This document shows, in pieces, positions 37,290 to 46,010 of a stretch of 46,013 nucleotides of DNA. The first letter of the stretch is position 1; each line of letters starts with the position of its first letter. The notes below the pieces were generated by a model that was not told where the DNA came from, searched no databases, and saw only the letters and a program-made list of their open reading frames with translations. A program made the position numbers and the translations under genes. This stretch comes from Burkholderiaceae bacterium (lineage in GTDB: Bacteria; Pseudomonadota; Gammaproteobacteria; Burkholderiales; Burkholderiaceae): the NCBI GenBank assembly GCA_947448305.1, contig CANFME010000007.1, positions 1 to 46,013 of the forward strand, in the 5' to 3' direction.

Positions 37290-38042
37290 ATGATCCAAAC
37301 GATTGATCTGGGCGTCAATATTGACCACATCGCAACACTTCGAAATGTCCGAGGGGTAAGTTATCCCGATCCAATTAGAGCAGCCTTAGAAGCTGAAGAA
37401 GCTGGCGCAGATTTAATCACGTTGCATTTGCGAGAAGATCGAAGACATATCAAGGATCAAGATTTATTTGCTCTTCGCCCCTTACTGAAGACGCGCATGA
37501 ATCTAGAATGTGCGATTACACAAGAAATGTTAGACATTGCCTGTCGAGTTCAGCCTCAAGATGTTTGCCTAGTTCCTGAAAAAAGAACCGAAGTTACTAC
37601 TGAAGGTGGTTTGGATGTATTGGGCAAAATAGAAGAGGTGCGCTCAGCAATCAATACTTTGACCAAGGAGGATATCAAAGTCTCACTCTTTATTGACCCA
37701 GAAATGGAAGTGATACAAGCATGTCGGGATATTGGAGTTGGTATTATTGAATTACATACTGGTGCTTATGCGAACGCAACTGGTGATTCCCAAGTTCATG
37801 AGTTATTGAGAATAAAAAAAGCTGCAGAATTCGCTCACCAAATTGGTATCAAAGTGAATGCAGGCCATGGCCTTCATGAGGGTAATGTATGGGATATTGC
37901 TCAAATTTCAGAAATTGGTGAGTTAAATATTGGCCATGCTCTCGTTGCACAAGCCGTCTTTAAAGGCTGGAAAATGGCGATCAAAGATATGAAAGCATTA
38001 ATGCAAGCAGCGCGTAACCAGTCCTCGGATAGAGTTGCATGA
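37290..38042 (+). CDS. pdxJ: Pyridoxine 5'-phosphate synthase PdxJ
   Basis: A 250-residue TIM-barrel enzyme with [13 protein letters not shown] at the N-terminus, the HLREDRRHI segment and the late VNAGHGL. It condenses 1-deoxyxylulose 5-phosphate with aminoacetone 3-phosphate to form PNP, in the DXP-dependent B6 pathway. AGGA lies upstream of the ATG. The stop overlaps the acpS ATG as ATGA. Confidence 0.97.
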   Translation: MIQTIDLGVNIDHIATLRNVRGVSYPDPIRAALEAEEAGADLITLHLREDRRHIKDQDLFALRPLLKTRMNLECAITQEMLDIACRVQPQDVCLVPEKRTEVTTEGGLDVLGKIEEVRSAINTLTKEDIKVSLFIDPEMEVIQACRDIGVGIIELHTGAYANATGDSQVHELLRIKKAAEFAHQIGIKVNAGHGLHEGNVWDIAQISEIGELNIGHALVAQAVFKGWKMAIKDMKALMQAARNQSSDRVA

Positions 38043-38431
38043 TCTACGGTATTGGTAATGATTTACTTGTCATTGCTCGAATGGAAAAGACTTTCGAGAG
38101 GACTAGCGGGCGAATCGTTCAGCGTATTTTAGGACCTAGTGAAACACTTGTTTATGAATCTCGCTTGAAAAGAAACAAGCGTCGAGGTTTAGCCTATTTG
38201 TGCACTCGGTTTGCAGCAAAAGAGGCGTTCTCTAAAGCGATAGGGCTAGGCATGCATTTCCCGATGACCTGGAGATCGGTAGAGATTTTAAATGACGCCT
38301 TGGGTCGTCCCTATCTGATCTATCACGGCGAACTTGCAAAGATGATGAAAGATAAAAACTTGCATGGACAAGTGACTTTGACGGATGAAGAAAATATGGT
38401 GAGTGCAGTCGTCATTGTTTCTTTGACGTAA
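38039..38431 (+). CDS. acpS: Holo-[acyl-carrier-protein] synthase AcpS
   Basis: A 130-residue phosphopantetheinyl transferase with [12 protein letters not shown] at the N-terminus, including the metal-binding Asp8, and [12 protein letters not shown] at about 60, with the catalytic Glu/Lys. It transfers phosphopantetheine from CoA to AcpP, encoded at 29375-29614. It is translationally coupled to pdxJ. Confidence 0.96.
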   Translation: MIYGIGNDLLVIARMEKTFERTSGRIVQRILGPSETLVYESRLKRNKRRGLAYLCTRFAAKEAFSKAIGLGMHFPMTWRSVEILNDALGRPYLIYHGELAKMMKDKNLHGQVTLTDEENMVSAVVIVSLT

Positions 38432-38459
38432 TGAAAACTTTTAAATTTGAGATGAATTG

Positions 38460-39545
38460 ATGAAAAGAAAAAATTTTGCACCAGGACCTATCGTTTTAGA
38501 CGTCACTGCTGACGAGTTAACCATCGAAGACGCAGAGAGAATTGCTCATCCCCTAACGGGAGGCGTCATTCTATTTGGTAGAAACTTTCAAAGTAAAGCT
38601 CAACTGACAGAACTTACTAAATCAATTAAAAAAGTACGTGATGATGTACTGATTGCCATTGATCATGAAGGTGGTAGGGTGCAACGCGCCAAGACGGATG
38701 GTTTTACCCATCTGCCAGCAATGCAGCGTTTGGGTAATATTTGGTCAGGTAAACAATTGCCAACGGGTCGCTACACACCATCAGAAACGGCCCTCATGGC
38801 CATGAAAGCCGCAACGGCAGTAGGTTATGTATTAGCTAGTGAGCTAAGGGCTTGTGGCGTTGATTTTAGTTTTACCCCAGTTCTGGACTTGGATTATGGC
38901 AACAGTAAGGTGATTGGTGATCGTTCATTTCATGAGGAGTCTAGTATTGTTACGATGTTAGCCCGCAGTCTGAATCATGGTCTTTTATTGGCTGGTATGA
39001 AAAATTGTGGCAAACATTTTCCTGGCCATGGTTTTGCTAGTGCAGATTCCCATACAGAGATTCCGACGGATGATCGAAGTCTTGAACAAATTTTGGGTAA
39101 GGATGCTAAACCTTATTTTGATCTAGGCTTAGCACTCGACTCTGTCATGCCAGCGCATGTTATATATCCCGCCGTTGATCAAATGCCAGCTGGTTTTTCT
39201 AAGATTTGGTTACAAGATATTTTGCGTCGAAAACTCGGTTTTAATGGTGTTATTTTCAGCGATGATTTATCGATGGAAGGCGCCTCAGTAGCCGGCAATG
39301 TAGTGCAAGGTGCTCAGGCTGCTTTGAGTGCTGGGTGCGACGCCGTATTAATTTGTAATCGCCCCGATTTGGCAGACCAACTTCTGAGTGAATTAAAAAT
39401 CAATGAAAAATTATTTGCCGTTTCAAGACAACGCTTGATTCGATTATTTCCAGTAGGTTCAGCCCTTAATTGGAAAGAGATGCAAATGGAGCAACAGTAT
39501 TCTGAAGCCAAAATGTTATTACAAAATTTTGGGTTAGTTGCATAA
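38460..39545 (+). CDS. nagZ: Beta-N-acetylhexosaminidase NagZ
   Basis: A 361-residue family 3 glycoside hydrolase that removes GlcNAc from anhydro-muropeptides in the cytoplasm. Motifs are IDHEGGRVQRAK, KHFPGHGFASADSH (the catalytic Asp-His dyad loop) and the nucleophile region FSDDLSMEGA. I take ATG 38460; a TTG one codon earlier is also possible. It is last in the lepA-to-nagZ series and is followed by an AT-rich gap and hipBA. Confidence 0.95.
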   Translation: MKRKNFAPGPIVLDVTADELTIEDAERIAHPLTGGVILFGRNFQSKAQLTELTKSIKKVRDDVLIAIDHEGGRVQRAKTDGFTHLPAMQRLGNIWSGKQLPTGRYTPSETALMAMKAATAVGYVLASELRACGVDFSFTPVLDLDYGNSKVIGDRSFHEESSIVTMLARSLNHGLLLAGMKNCGKHFPGHGFASADSHTEIPTDDRSLEQILGKDAKPYFDLGLALDSVMPAHVIYPAVDQMPAGFSKIWLQDILRRKLGFNGVIFSDDLSMEGASVAGNVVQGAQAALSAGCDAVLICNRPDLADQLLSELKINEKLFAVSRQRLIRLFPVGSALNWKEMQMEQQYSEAKMLLQNFGLVA

Positions 39546-39602
39546 CAATCGAACAGAATTTATTCAAATAGAAAACCAAAATAAAAAGTATTTTTTAATA
39601 GT

Positions 39603-39659
39603 AGATTTCTGGGAATCTGTTAAAATAAGTAAATAAACTTTACATATCTTTTGGAATCT
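39603..39659 (+). promoter_or_regulatory. Paired operator-like repeats upstream of hipB
   Basis: Two 16-bp copies, at 39603-39618 and 39644-39659, match at 12 of 16 positions and are 41 bp apart, near four helical turns. The first is an inverted repeat (AGATT, 6 nt, AATCT). The identical part extends as GGAATCT-R-TTAA in both (39612-39623 and 39653-39664), and the second copy touches the hipB ATG. HipB-family antitoxins bind inverted repeats at their own promoter, so these are good operator candidates. Confidence 0.5.
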
Positions 39660-39663
39660 ATTA

Positions 39664-39972
39664 ATGGTTTACGAATTAATGAGTATCGAAAATATTGCAG
39701 CTGACATAGGGCAAAACTTTCGCTTGGCACGCGCTTCTCTCAGCTTACGACAAGAAGACTTGGCGAAGTTGAGTGGAGCAAGTTTGCAGGCGATAAAAAA
39801 CCTCGAAGGTGGCGGGAGGGTTGAATTGATGACCTTTTTACGCGTTGCTAAGGCCCTCAATATAGATAAAGAAATTTGGAAGATCTGTCAGCCTAAGCCC
39901 AATACTCTAGATGAGTTGCAACGAATTGAGTCCGCTAGGCCGAGTAATTCACGAGTTAGGGTTTTGTCTTGA
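39664..39972 (+). CDS. hipB: HipB-like antitoxin, HTH (XRE/Cro-CI) DNA-binding protein
   Basis: A 102-residue protein with a helix-turn-helix at about 15-65 (FRLARASLSLRQEDLAKLSGAS as its start, then AIKNLEGG). The first ATG (39664) has GGA 8 nt upstream; an internal ATG at 39679 would give 97 residues. It is expected to bind and neutralise HipA and repress the operon. The stop overlaps the hipA TTG start by 4 bp. The C-terminal tail beyond about residue 75 resembles the flexible antitoxin tail. It sits between conserved nagZ and efp blocks, suggesting insertion. Confidence 0.82.
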   Translation: MVYELMSIENIAADIGQNFRLARASLSLRQEDLAKLSGASLQAIKNLEGGGRVELMTFLRVAKALNIDKEIWKICQPKPNTLDELQRIESARPSNSRVRVLS

Positions 39973-41252
39973 CTTCAAAGCTTATTGATTTTACAAATCA
40001 AAGGCTTCAAGTTTCACTCGATTTTGGCCCATCCAATCCAGTTTTAGTTTTAGGTGAGTGCCTTTGGGTTGAGAGCCAAAAGCGTGTAGCATTCCAGTGG
40101 AGTGAGGAAGCTATTGCATCCAAACTCGAACTATCTCCTCTTACGTTGCCTCTTTCCAAAGGTGTTTATTTCGCAGAAAGTCATCCATTCAATGGCCTTC
40201 ATCCTTTATTTTCAGATTCTATTCCTGATGGATTTGGTTTGAGACTGATGAACAAGGGCTTGGCTAATGCCGGGTATTCTATCTTAGATTTAAATCCCCT
40301 TCATCGACTGGCTTGGGTCGGAAACAGTGGCATAGGTGCGTTAACGTATACGCCTGTTATCGGGGGGGAGACTTCACAAATCCTGACAGAAATATCAATG
40401 GTTGCCGAATATGCTACAAATTCTCAGATTGAGATGTTCCAAGATATTCCTGGCGAAGCGATTAGAGCGGGTGGCTCTGCACTTGGAGCGCGCCCCAAGT
40501 TTTGGGCGTCCTTAAGTTCTAACAAAAAGCAAACCTTACTTGGTGATTCATTAACTATCCCTAAAGATTTTCAACCATGCTTGCTTAAATTTGCACCAAC
40601 CGATGGTGATGAAGATGAGCCTTATTTTGAAGCTACATGTCTTAAACTGGCCCAAGAGCATGGAGTTAGAAGTGCTAAGGCAGAATTATTGAACCATAAA
40701 ACAGGTCCGGCTTTAGCAGTATATCGTTTTGACCGCAGTTCAAGTGGAGATAGAGTGATGATGCAAAGTGTTGCAGCATTGCTTAACCTAGACTATCGAT
40801 CACCGTCCTTGGATTATAGTGATCTGGCTAAATTAGTTAAAAAGTTAGCTGGCGAGTCGGATTTAGAGCAACTCTATCGGCAGGTTTGTTTTAATGTAGC
40901 ACTGTCAATTCGTGATGATCACACTAAAAATTTTGCTTTTTTAATGAGGAGCAACGGTGTTTGGGAATTGTCCCCCGCCTTCGATCTCTGCCCAAACGAA
41001 GGCATCGGTAGGATGTTGGAACACAACATGACAATTAACGGTAAAGGAACTAATTTCTCAAGGAGTGACTTATTCTCTTTTGGAAAATCAATTGGATTAA
41101 GTTCTCAAATTATCAACGATGGATTAGATCAGGCACGCGCCGCATCTGTAAGGTTTGAAGCTGAGGCGAAGGCCTTAGGTTCCTCTCATGATTCAACACA
41201 TGAATGGGCAAACCAGCTCAAGAAAATAGACAAGTTACTTGCCTTAGCTTGA
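39969..41252 (+). CDS. hipA: HipA-like serine/threonine kinase toxin
   Basis: A 427-residue kinase that looks intact. Ser170 lies in GGSALGARPK, matching the autophosphorylated Ser150 loop of E. coli HipA; Lys207 in LLKFAP is a likely ATP ligand. Asp316 and Asn321 (RDDHTKN) and Asp339 (AFDLCP) keep the same spacing as E. coli D309, N314 and D332. E. coli HipA phosphorylates glutamyl-tRNA synthetase and induces persistence; the target here is unknown. The TTG start overlaps the hipB stop, which would keep toxin output low and coupled to antitoxin. No frameshift is seen. Confidence 0.88.
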   Translation: MTSKLIDFTNQRLQVSLDFGPSNPVLVLGECLWVESQKRVAFQWSEEAIASKLELSPLTLPLSKGVYFAESHPFNGLHPLFSDSIPDGFGLRLMNKGLANAGYSILDLNPLHRLAWVGNSGIGALTYTPVIGGETSQILTEISMVAEYATNSQIEMFQDIPGEAIRAGGSALGARPKFWASLSSNKKQTLLGDSLTIPKDFQPCLLKFAPTDGDEDEPYFEATCLKLAQEHGVRSAKAELLNHKTGPALAVYRFDRSSSGDRVMMQSVAALLNLDYRSPSLDYSDLAKLVKKLAGESDLEQLYRQVCFNVALSIRDDHTKNFAFLMRSNGVWELSPAFDLCPNEGIGRMLEHNMTINGKGTNFSRSDLFSFGKSIGLSSQIINDGLDQARAASVRFEAEAKALGSSHDSTHEWANQLKKIDKLLALA

Positions 41253-41330
41253 TTTTTATTAAAAGGATTAGTGCTTAGCGACTGAACTTTGAGTGTTACA
41301 AAGGATTATCTTAGCAATTCCAATCAACTG

Positions 41331-41367
41331 AAATAAGAAACCTCTAAAAGGAACAACCTTAAAGAGG
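41331..41367 (-). terminator. Rho-independent terminator after efp
   Basis: CCTCT (41341-41345) pairs with AGAGG (41363-41367), and inside it AAGG (41348-41351) pairs with CCTT (41357-41360). On the minus strand the stem is followed by TTTCTTATTT. It lies 44 nt past the efp stop and 79 nt past the convergent hipA stop. Confidence 0.65.
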
Positions 41368-41410
41368 CTCAAAATTAAAACAATATTTCAAAACTAACTA
41401 AGGTAGTGCA

Positions 41411-41971
41411 TTAGTTAGCGCGGCTACGATATTCGCCTGTACGTGTGTCAATTTCGATTTTGTCACCCGTAGCGCAAAACAGAGGAACTTGTAATTCATA
41501 ACCTGTTTCAATCTTAGCCATTTTCATGACTTTTCCTGAGCTGGTATCGCCCTTAACTGCTGGTTCTGTGTAAATGATTTCACGAACAATCATGGTTGGT
41601 AAATCGACAGATAAAGCCTTACCTTCATAGAATACAACTTCAACAGTCATGCCGTCTTGGAGATAATTGAGCGCGTCACCCATATTGTCAACCTCAACTT
41701 CATATTGGTTGTATTCTGTATCCATAAATACATACATCGGGTCAGCAAAGTAAGAATAAGTACATTCTTTCTTTTCTAAAATAACCATATCGAATTTATC
41801 ATCTGCTTTATAGATTCCTTCGTTAGGAGCATCTGTCATGAGATTCTTAAATTTCATTTTCACAACAGCAGAGTTGCGGCCAGAACGGTTATATTCAGCA
41901 CGTTGAACAACCATTGGCTCGTTACCAATCATTACAACATTACCTACACGAACTTCTTGAGCAGTTTTCAT
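41411..41971 (-). CDS. efp: Elongation factor P, Arg32 type
   Basis: A 186-residue EF-P with three beta-barrel domains. The modification loop reads NRSGRNSAV, placing arginine at position 32, the residue rhamnosylated by EarP; the Lys34-type loop of E. coli is absent. EF-P relieves stalling at polyproline stretches. A strong AAGGAAA lies upstream of the ATG. earP is 33 bp upstream on the same strand, so factor and modifying enzyme share a transcript. Confidence 0.98.
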   Translation of the reverse strand: MKTAQEVRVGNVVMIGNEPMVVQRAEYNRSGRNSAVVKMKFKNLMTDAPNEGIYKADDKFDMVILEKKECTYSYFADPMYVFMDTEYNQYEVEVDNMGDALNYLQDGMTVEVVFYEGKALSVDLPTMIVREIIYTEPAVKGDTSSGKVMKMAKIETGYELQVPLFCATGDKIEIDTRTGEYRSRAN

Positions 41972-42004
41972 CCGACAATTTCCTTGAATTTCAAACCTAC
42001 GATT

Positions 42005-43117
42005 TTAACCTTTTTTTAATAAAGGTTTAATGAAATTGATCATTCTGACTCCCAAATCAGAATCTAATTGGCGAGATTCGAGCAGATTCGTCCATTTATT
42101 AGCGTAGGAAGAGATATGTATAAGATCATCCCACCAAGTATTAATTGCTTGATTTCTCATCATATTTTCTATTTTCTCTACTAATTTTGGATTTTCTCTT
42201 GGCAAGTAGATATTTAAAAAAGCCTCTAGCTTTTCCAAGTGAACCCCATCCTCTTGCGGATAAATATCCCAGATAAATGGTTTGGCTGCCCACTGTGCTC
42301 TGACAAAAGAATCTTCACCTCTTACCCAATTTAAATCACAACGCCCTAATAGATCGTCATATTCATCTTGATTTACAAATGGGATAGGAATCAGCCGCAT
42401 CTGGCCAAGATTAATCGTTTGATCAAAACGTTTGCCCAGCCACTCAGCAACTGCCACTTGGGCTTTACCATAGCAGATGAATAAATCGACTTTGATACTT
42501 TGATTGATTAGTTGATCTAAAAAGTTAATGAAATGTTGACTGCCATAATTAAAAATAGAGATCAAAGTGGTTTCTGGCCGAACTTCTTTAAAGAAAGCAT
42601 CGATAGTCGAGGAAGCCGAGTTGGTGGACTTATTGTGCTTCGAAATACCTAAGAGCCCCCCCGTTTTTTCATTAAAGCCAGGGTAATAAAAATAGCGTTG
42701 ATGTTGGTTAGTGAGACTTGGCAAACTAGCTAAGCCATGCATTTCTTCAATCCAAGGTTCTGCACTTAAATATTCAACATTCACTAAAAGACAATGATTG
42801 ATTTTCTTGAGGTACAGTGCAGGCAACTCACAGGAAAAGGTTTCTAAAGCAACATCCGGCAAACCATTTTGATCAATGATAACCTCTGCATGATCCCAGG
42901 GATAAATGGTTAAGCCAAACTTTACGAGCTCTGCAATCGTCTCTTCACCAGCGAGTTGTTGAATTAATGGAATATCATCACAAAATAATCGAACTTTATT
43001 TTCATTGACCGTAAAATGATGGTTTGCAAGTATTTCTGTCAAGCGACGAGTAAGGCGCCAACAAAATCCTGCATCGCCATAGTTATCAACTACCTTACAA
43101 AAGATATCAATACGCAT
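42005..43117 (-). CDS. earP: EF-P arginine rhamnosyltransferase EarP
   Basis: A 370-residue GT-B inverting glycosyltransferase. The N-terminal [12 protein letters not shown] holds Asp11 and Asp15, which align with the catalytic-site aspartates of characterised EarPs, and [12 protein letters not shown] with IYPQEDGVH forms the dTDP-rhamnose-binding region. It adds rhamnose to EF-P Arg32. The start is fixed by the family pattern ([14 protein letters not shown]). Its ATG overlaps the divergent uvrC ATG within a CATG. dTDP-rhamnose genes must lie elsewhere. Confidence 0.96.
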   Translation of the reverse strand: MRIDIFCKVVDNYGDAGFCWRLTRRLTEILANHHFTVNENKVRLFCDDIPLIQQLAGEETIAELVKFGLTIYPWDHAEVIIDQNGLPDVALETFSCELPALYLKKINHCLLVNVEYLSAEPWIEEMHGLASLPSLTNQHQRYFYYPGFNEKTGGLLGISKHNKSTNSASSTIDAFFKEVRPETTLISIFNYGSQHFINFLDQLINQSIKVDLFICYGKAQVAVAEWLGKRFDQTINLGQMRLIPIPFVNQDEYDDLLGRCDLNWVRGEDSFVRAQWAAKPFIWDIYPQEDGVHLEKLEAFLNIYLPRENPKLVEKIENMMRNQAINTWWDDLIHISSYANKWTNLLESRQLDSDLGVRMINFIKPLLKKG

Positions 43118-45014
43118 GACAACACCTTCGCCAGAAGAATATTTTGAAAAACTCCAAGAAGAGGTGAAGCAGTTGACCGAACTGCCAGGAGTTTATCGAT
43201 TTTTTGATCAAAATAATCATATTTTGTATGTAGGGAAAGCCAAGAATCTTAAAAAAAGAGTAAGTAGTTATTTTCAGCGTACTCAATTATCTCCTCGAAT
43301 TGAGCGGATGGTTCAAAAAATTGTGCGATTGGAAACAACGGCTACACGCACCGAAACAGAAGCGTTAATTTTAGAGAATAATTTAATTAAGGCACTTGCA
43401 CCGCCATTTAATATTTTATTCAGAGACGACAAGTCTTATCCTTATTTGATGATAACGGGTCATGCTTTTCCCAGGATTGCTTCTTATCGTGGCAAGGTGG
43501 ATAAGAAAAATAAGTATTTTGGACCTTTCCCTAATTCATGGGCAGTTAAAAGTAGTGTGCAAATTTTGCAAAAAGTCTTTTTACTGAGAACTTGTGAAGA
43601 TACCGTTTTCAAAAATCGTAGTCGACCTTGTCTTTTACATCAAATTCATCGATGCAGCGCTCCATGTGTTGGATTAGTATCAACCTCTCAATATCAGGAA
43701 GACGTGGGTAAGGCAGTCTCTTTTTTAGAAGGCAATCATGCTAGCGTAATGAGTGATTTAGAAAGTGCCATGCTGTCTTATAGCGATGAATTAGAGTTTG
43801 AGAAAGCTGCATCGGTGAGAGATCGGATTGCTGACTTATCGAATGTACTGCAGCAGCAATCGATGGACGCTGTCGCAGATGGACAAAATAATATTGATAT
43901 TGTTGCGGTGGCAGAACATCTTGGTCAAATCTGCGTGAACCTAGCGATGGTAAGAGGAGGACGACATTTAGGCGATCGTCCTTATTTTCCGATTGTAGTT
44001 AAAAATGACACCGGAGCTGCCTCTGAAATTTCTGAATACTTACTATCTTTTATGGTGCAAAGATATTTAGATGATGCTGATTTACATGATGGTAGTGATT
44101 TGCAAAAATTAGTACCTACCGTGTTTGTATTGAGTCATCATTTGGGAGAAGATGAGGGACTCTTGACGCAGTCTTTGGAAGAACGTTTAGGTAAAAAGGT
44201 ACAGTTTATTACCCACCCGCAAGGTCAGCGTAAACATTGGCTGGCTATGGCACAGGGTAACGCCCAGATTGCTTTAGCTAAGCGTATTAGTGAACGAAGC
44301 GGGGCCCAAGCAAGAAGTATTGCTTTAATGGACCTTTTGCAAATTGATTTAGATGAATCAGACTTGTTGCGTGTCGAGTGTTTTGATATTAGTCATACAT
44401 CTGGCGAGGCAACACAAGCCTCATGTGTGGTTTATCAAAAAAATGACATGCAAAATAAAGAGTATCGACGTTTTAACATTGAGGGAATTACTCCAGGTGA
44501 TGATTATGCTGCTATGCGTCAGGTGCTAGAGCGGCGCTACGCCGGCTTTTTAGAACTACCAGAAGACAAAATCCCTCATGTTATTTTGATTGATGGCGGA
44601 AAAGGGCAGGTGGAAGCCGCTAAAATGGTGCTGAATGAATTAGGCGTTGATAATAAGTTAATTGTTGGTGTGGCAAAAGGGGACGGTCGTAAAGTTGGTC
44701 TAGAAACTTTGATATTTGCGGATGAGAGGGCCCCTTTAGCATTGGGAGTTGATAATATTGCCTTAATGTTAGTTGCGCAAATTCGAGATGAAGCACATCG
44801 CTTCGCAATTACGGGCATGCGTGCGAAACGACAAAAAACTAGGAATGTTTCAAGGCTAGAGGAAATTGAAGGCATTGGAGCTAAGCGTCGACAAAAATTA
44901 TTGGCGCGCTTTGGCGGTATAAAAGGGGTGGCAGGTGCAACAATAGAAGAGCTATCGCAAGTTGAGGGAATATCTCAATCTTTAGCTGAACAAATTTATA
45001 AACAATTACACTAG
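43116..45014 (+). CDS. uvrC: Excinuclease ABC subunit C
   Basis: A 632-residue nuclease subunit. The N-terminal GIY-YIG domain ([20 protein letters not shown]) makes the 3' incision, a UVR domain lies near [14 protein letters not shown] at about 225, the RNase-H-like domain makes the 5' incision, and two HhH motifs close the protein ([14 protein letters not shown]). The ATG overlaps the earP start and lacks a Shine-Dalgarno; a GTG at 43164 (following AAGAAGAG) would trim 16 residues and keep the GIY-YIG domain. pgsA follows by 24 bp, as in E. coli. Confidence 0.97.
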   Translation: MTTPSPEEYFEKLQEEVKQLTELPGVYRFFDQNNHILYVGKAKNLKKRVSSYFQRTQLSPRIERMVQKIVRLETTATRTETEALILENNLIKALAPPFNILFRDDKSYPYLMITGHAFPRIASYRGKVDKKNKYFGPFPNSWAVKSSVQILQKVFLLRTCEDTVFKNRSRPCLLHQIHRCSAPCVGLVSTSQYQEDVGKAVSFLEGNHASVMSDLESAMLSYSDELEFEKAASVRDRIADLSNVLQQQSMDAVADGQNNIDIVAVAEHLGQICVNLAMVRGGRHLGDRPYFPIVVKNDTGAASEISEYLLSFMVQRYLDDADLHDGSDLQKLVPTVFVLSHHLGEDEGLLTQSLEERLGKKVQFITHPQGQRKHWLAMAQGNAQIALAKRISERSGAQARSIALMDLLQIDLDESDLLRVECFDISHTSGEATQASCVVYQKNDMQNKEYRRFNIEGITPGDDYAAMRQVLERRYAGFLELPEDKIPHVILIDGGKGQVEAAKMVLNELGVDNKLIVGVAKGDGRKVGLETLIFADERAPLALGVDNIALMLVAQIRDEAHRFAITGMRAKRQKTRNVSRLEEIEGIGAKRRQKLLARFGGIKGVAGATIEELSQVEGISQSLAEQIYKQLH

Positions 45015-45038
45015 TACTTTCTTTCATGAAATTAAAAA

Positions 45039-45611
45039 ATGCCATTTAACTTTCCAATCTTTTTAACCTGGTTAAGAATTGCTGTGATACCGCTCATTGT
45101 TGGTATCTATTATTTGCCAGAGGGACTATTTACCTTAGCTGAAAAGAACCTAATAGCTACGATCTTTTTTGTGGGTGCAGCGATCACCGATTGGTTAGAT
45201 GGTTTTTTAGCCAGAAAATGGGCGCAATCTTCTAATTTTGGAGCATTCTTAGATCCCGTAGCTGATAAATTAATTGTGGCAGCAACGCTATTAGTATTAT
45301 TAAACTTTGATCGAGTACCGGTATGGGTTGCTTTAATTATCATTGGTAGAGAAATTACCATATCAGCTTTAAGGGAGTGGATGGCTCAGTTAGGTGCCTC
45401 TGCGAGTGTCGCAGTCCACTTTTTAGGAAAAATAAAAACGACGATGCAGCTAGTCGCAATTAGTTTTTTACTCTATGACAGCACTTTATTTGGAATCATT
45501 AACACTGGGATTTTAGGTAAGTACCTCATCATTATTGCTGCGATGATTACTTTATGGTCGATGGTATATTATTTACGTAAAGCTTGGCCTGTAATTGCAG
45601 AGAAATCGTAA
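45039..45611 (+). CDS. pgsA: CDP-diacylglycerol--glycerol-3-phosphate 3-phosphatidyltransferase
   Basis: A 190-residue membrane enzyme with the CDP-alcohol phosphotransferase signature DG-x2-AR-x8-G-x3-D-x3-D (within DGFLARKWAQSSNFGAFLD and on to PVAD). Several hydrophobic segments span the rest. It makes phosphatidylglycerophosphate, the precursor of phosphatidylglycerol and cardiolipin. uvrC-pgsA followed by tRNA-Gly and tRNA-Cys matches the order in E. coli (glyW-cysT-leuZ). Confidence 0.97.
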   Translation: MPFNFPIFLTWLRIAVIPLIVGIYYLPEGLFTLAEKNLIATIFFVGAAITDWLDGFLARKWAQSSNFGAFLDPVADKLIVAATLLVLLNFDRVPVWVALIIIGREITISALREWMAQLGASASVAVHFLGKIKTTMQLVAISFLLYDSTLFGIINTGILGKYLIIIAAMITLWSMVYYLRKAWPVIAEKS

Positions 45612-45654
45612 CAAATTAGCAATGCCACTAGTCAGATCAAAAAAAATTTGTTAC
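45608..45654 (+). repeat. Ten-bp perfect inverted repeat at the pgsA stop
   Basis: GTAACAAATT (45608-45617), containing the pgsA TAA, is the exact reverse complement of AATTTGTTAC (45645-45654); the loop is 27 nt. A short AT-rich run with TTTTC follows. It may work as a weak terminator for uvrC-pgsA, and overlaps a candidate promoter for the tRNA. Confidence 0.5.
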
Positions 45655-45657
45655 AAT
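45629..45657 (+). promoter_or_regulatory. Candidate promoter for tRNA-Gly
   Basis: TAGTCA (45629-45634, 4/6 to -35) and TACAAT (45652-45657, 5/6 to -10) are 17 bp apart. The start would be about 90 nt before the tRNA, requiring 5' trimming. Other AT-rich -10 candidates exist closer to the gene. Confidence 0.3.
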
Positions 45658-45755
45658 AATTTTCTTAGTTAATTAGCTAAATAATTAATTGATTAAATTT
45701 GAGATGTAAGAAGTATTAAATAAGTTGTATGGCATAAGTTTCAGTTGTAAATTAT

Positions 45756-45831
45756 GCGGGATTAGCTCAGTTGGTAGAGCGATACCTTGCCAAGGTATAG
45801 GTCGAGAGTTCGAGTCTCTTATCCCGCTCCA
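45756..45831 (+). tRNA. tRNA-Gly (GCC)
   Basis: A 76-nt cloverleaf. Acceptor arms GCGGGAT/ATCCCGC, D-arm GCTC...GAGC, anticodon stem TACCT/AGGTA with loop TGCCA carrying GCC, T-arm GAGAG/CTCTT with a normal TTCGAGT loop, and encoded CCA at 45829-45831. GCC reads GGC and GGU. The gene order after pgsA matches glyW of E. coli. Confidence 0.97.
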
Positions 45832-45843
45832 AATTTTAAAAAT

Positions 45844-45865
45844 GGGAAGCTTAGCTTCCCTTTTT
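45844..45865 (+). terminator. Rho-independent terminator between the two tRNA genes
   Basis: GGGAAGC (45844-45850) pairs perfectly with GCTTCCC (45854-45860) around a TTA loop and is followed by TTTTTATTT. It begins 12 nt after the tRNA-Gly CCA, so tRNA-Gly should end here. Confidence 0.9.
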
Positions 45866-45880
45866 ATTTAGTGTCTGAAA

Positions 45881-45907
45881 TTGGTGTAATGAATTAAGAT
45901 TTATAAT
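45881..45907 (+). promoter_or_regulatory. Candidate promoter for tRNA-Cys
   Basis: A perfect TATAAT at 45902-45907 lies 15 bp after TTGGTG (45881-45886, 4/6). The spacing is short but tolerable. The predicted start at about 45914 is 23 nt before the tRNA. It follows the terminator, so tRNA-Cys appears separately transcribed. Confidence 0.5.
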
Positions 45908-45936
45908 AGCTCTTAGTTTATACACGTAAATGCAGT

Positions 45937-46010
45937 GGCGCGATGGCCGAGTGGTTAGGCAGAAGCCTGCAAAGCTTTGAACGGGGGTTCGATTCCCTCT
46001 CGCGCCTCCA
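45937..46010 (+). tRNA. tRNA-Cys (GCA)
   Basis: A 74-nt cloverleaf. Acceptor arms GGCGCGA/TCGCGCC, anticodon stem AAGC/GCTT with loop CTGCAAA carrying GCA, T-arm GGGGG/CCCTC (one G-U) with loop TTCGATT, and encoded CCA at 46008-46010. It reads UGC and UGU. Corresponds to cysT after glyW; a tRNA-Leu may follow beyond the window. Confidence 0.97.

Noticed and set aside
39546..41400. Mobile element or att-site duplication around hipBA
   Set aside because: I looked for flanking direct repeats, integrase or transposase remnants and saw none; only AT-rich flanks.
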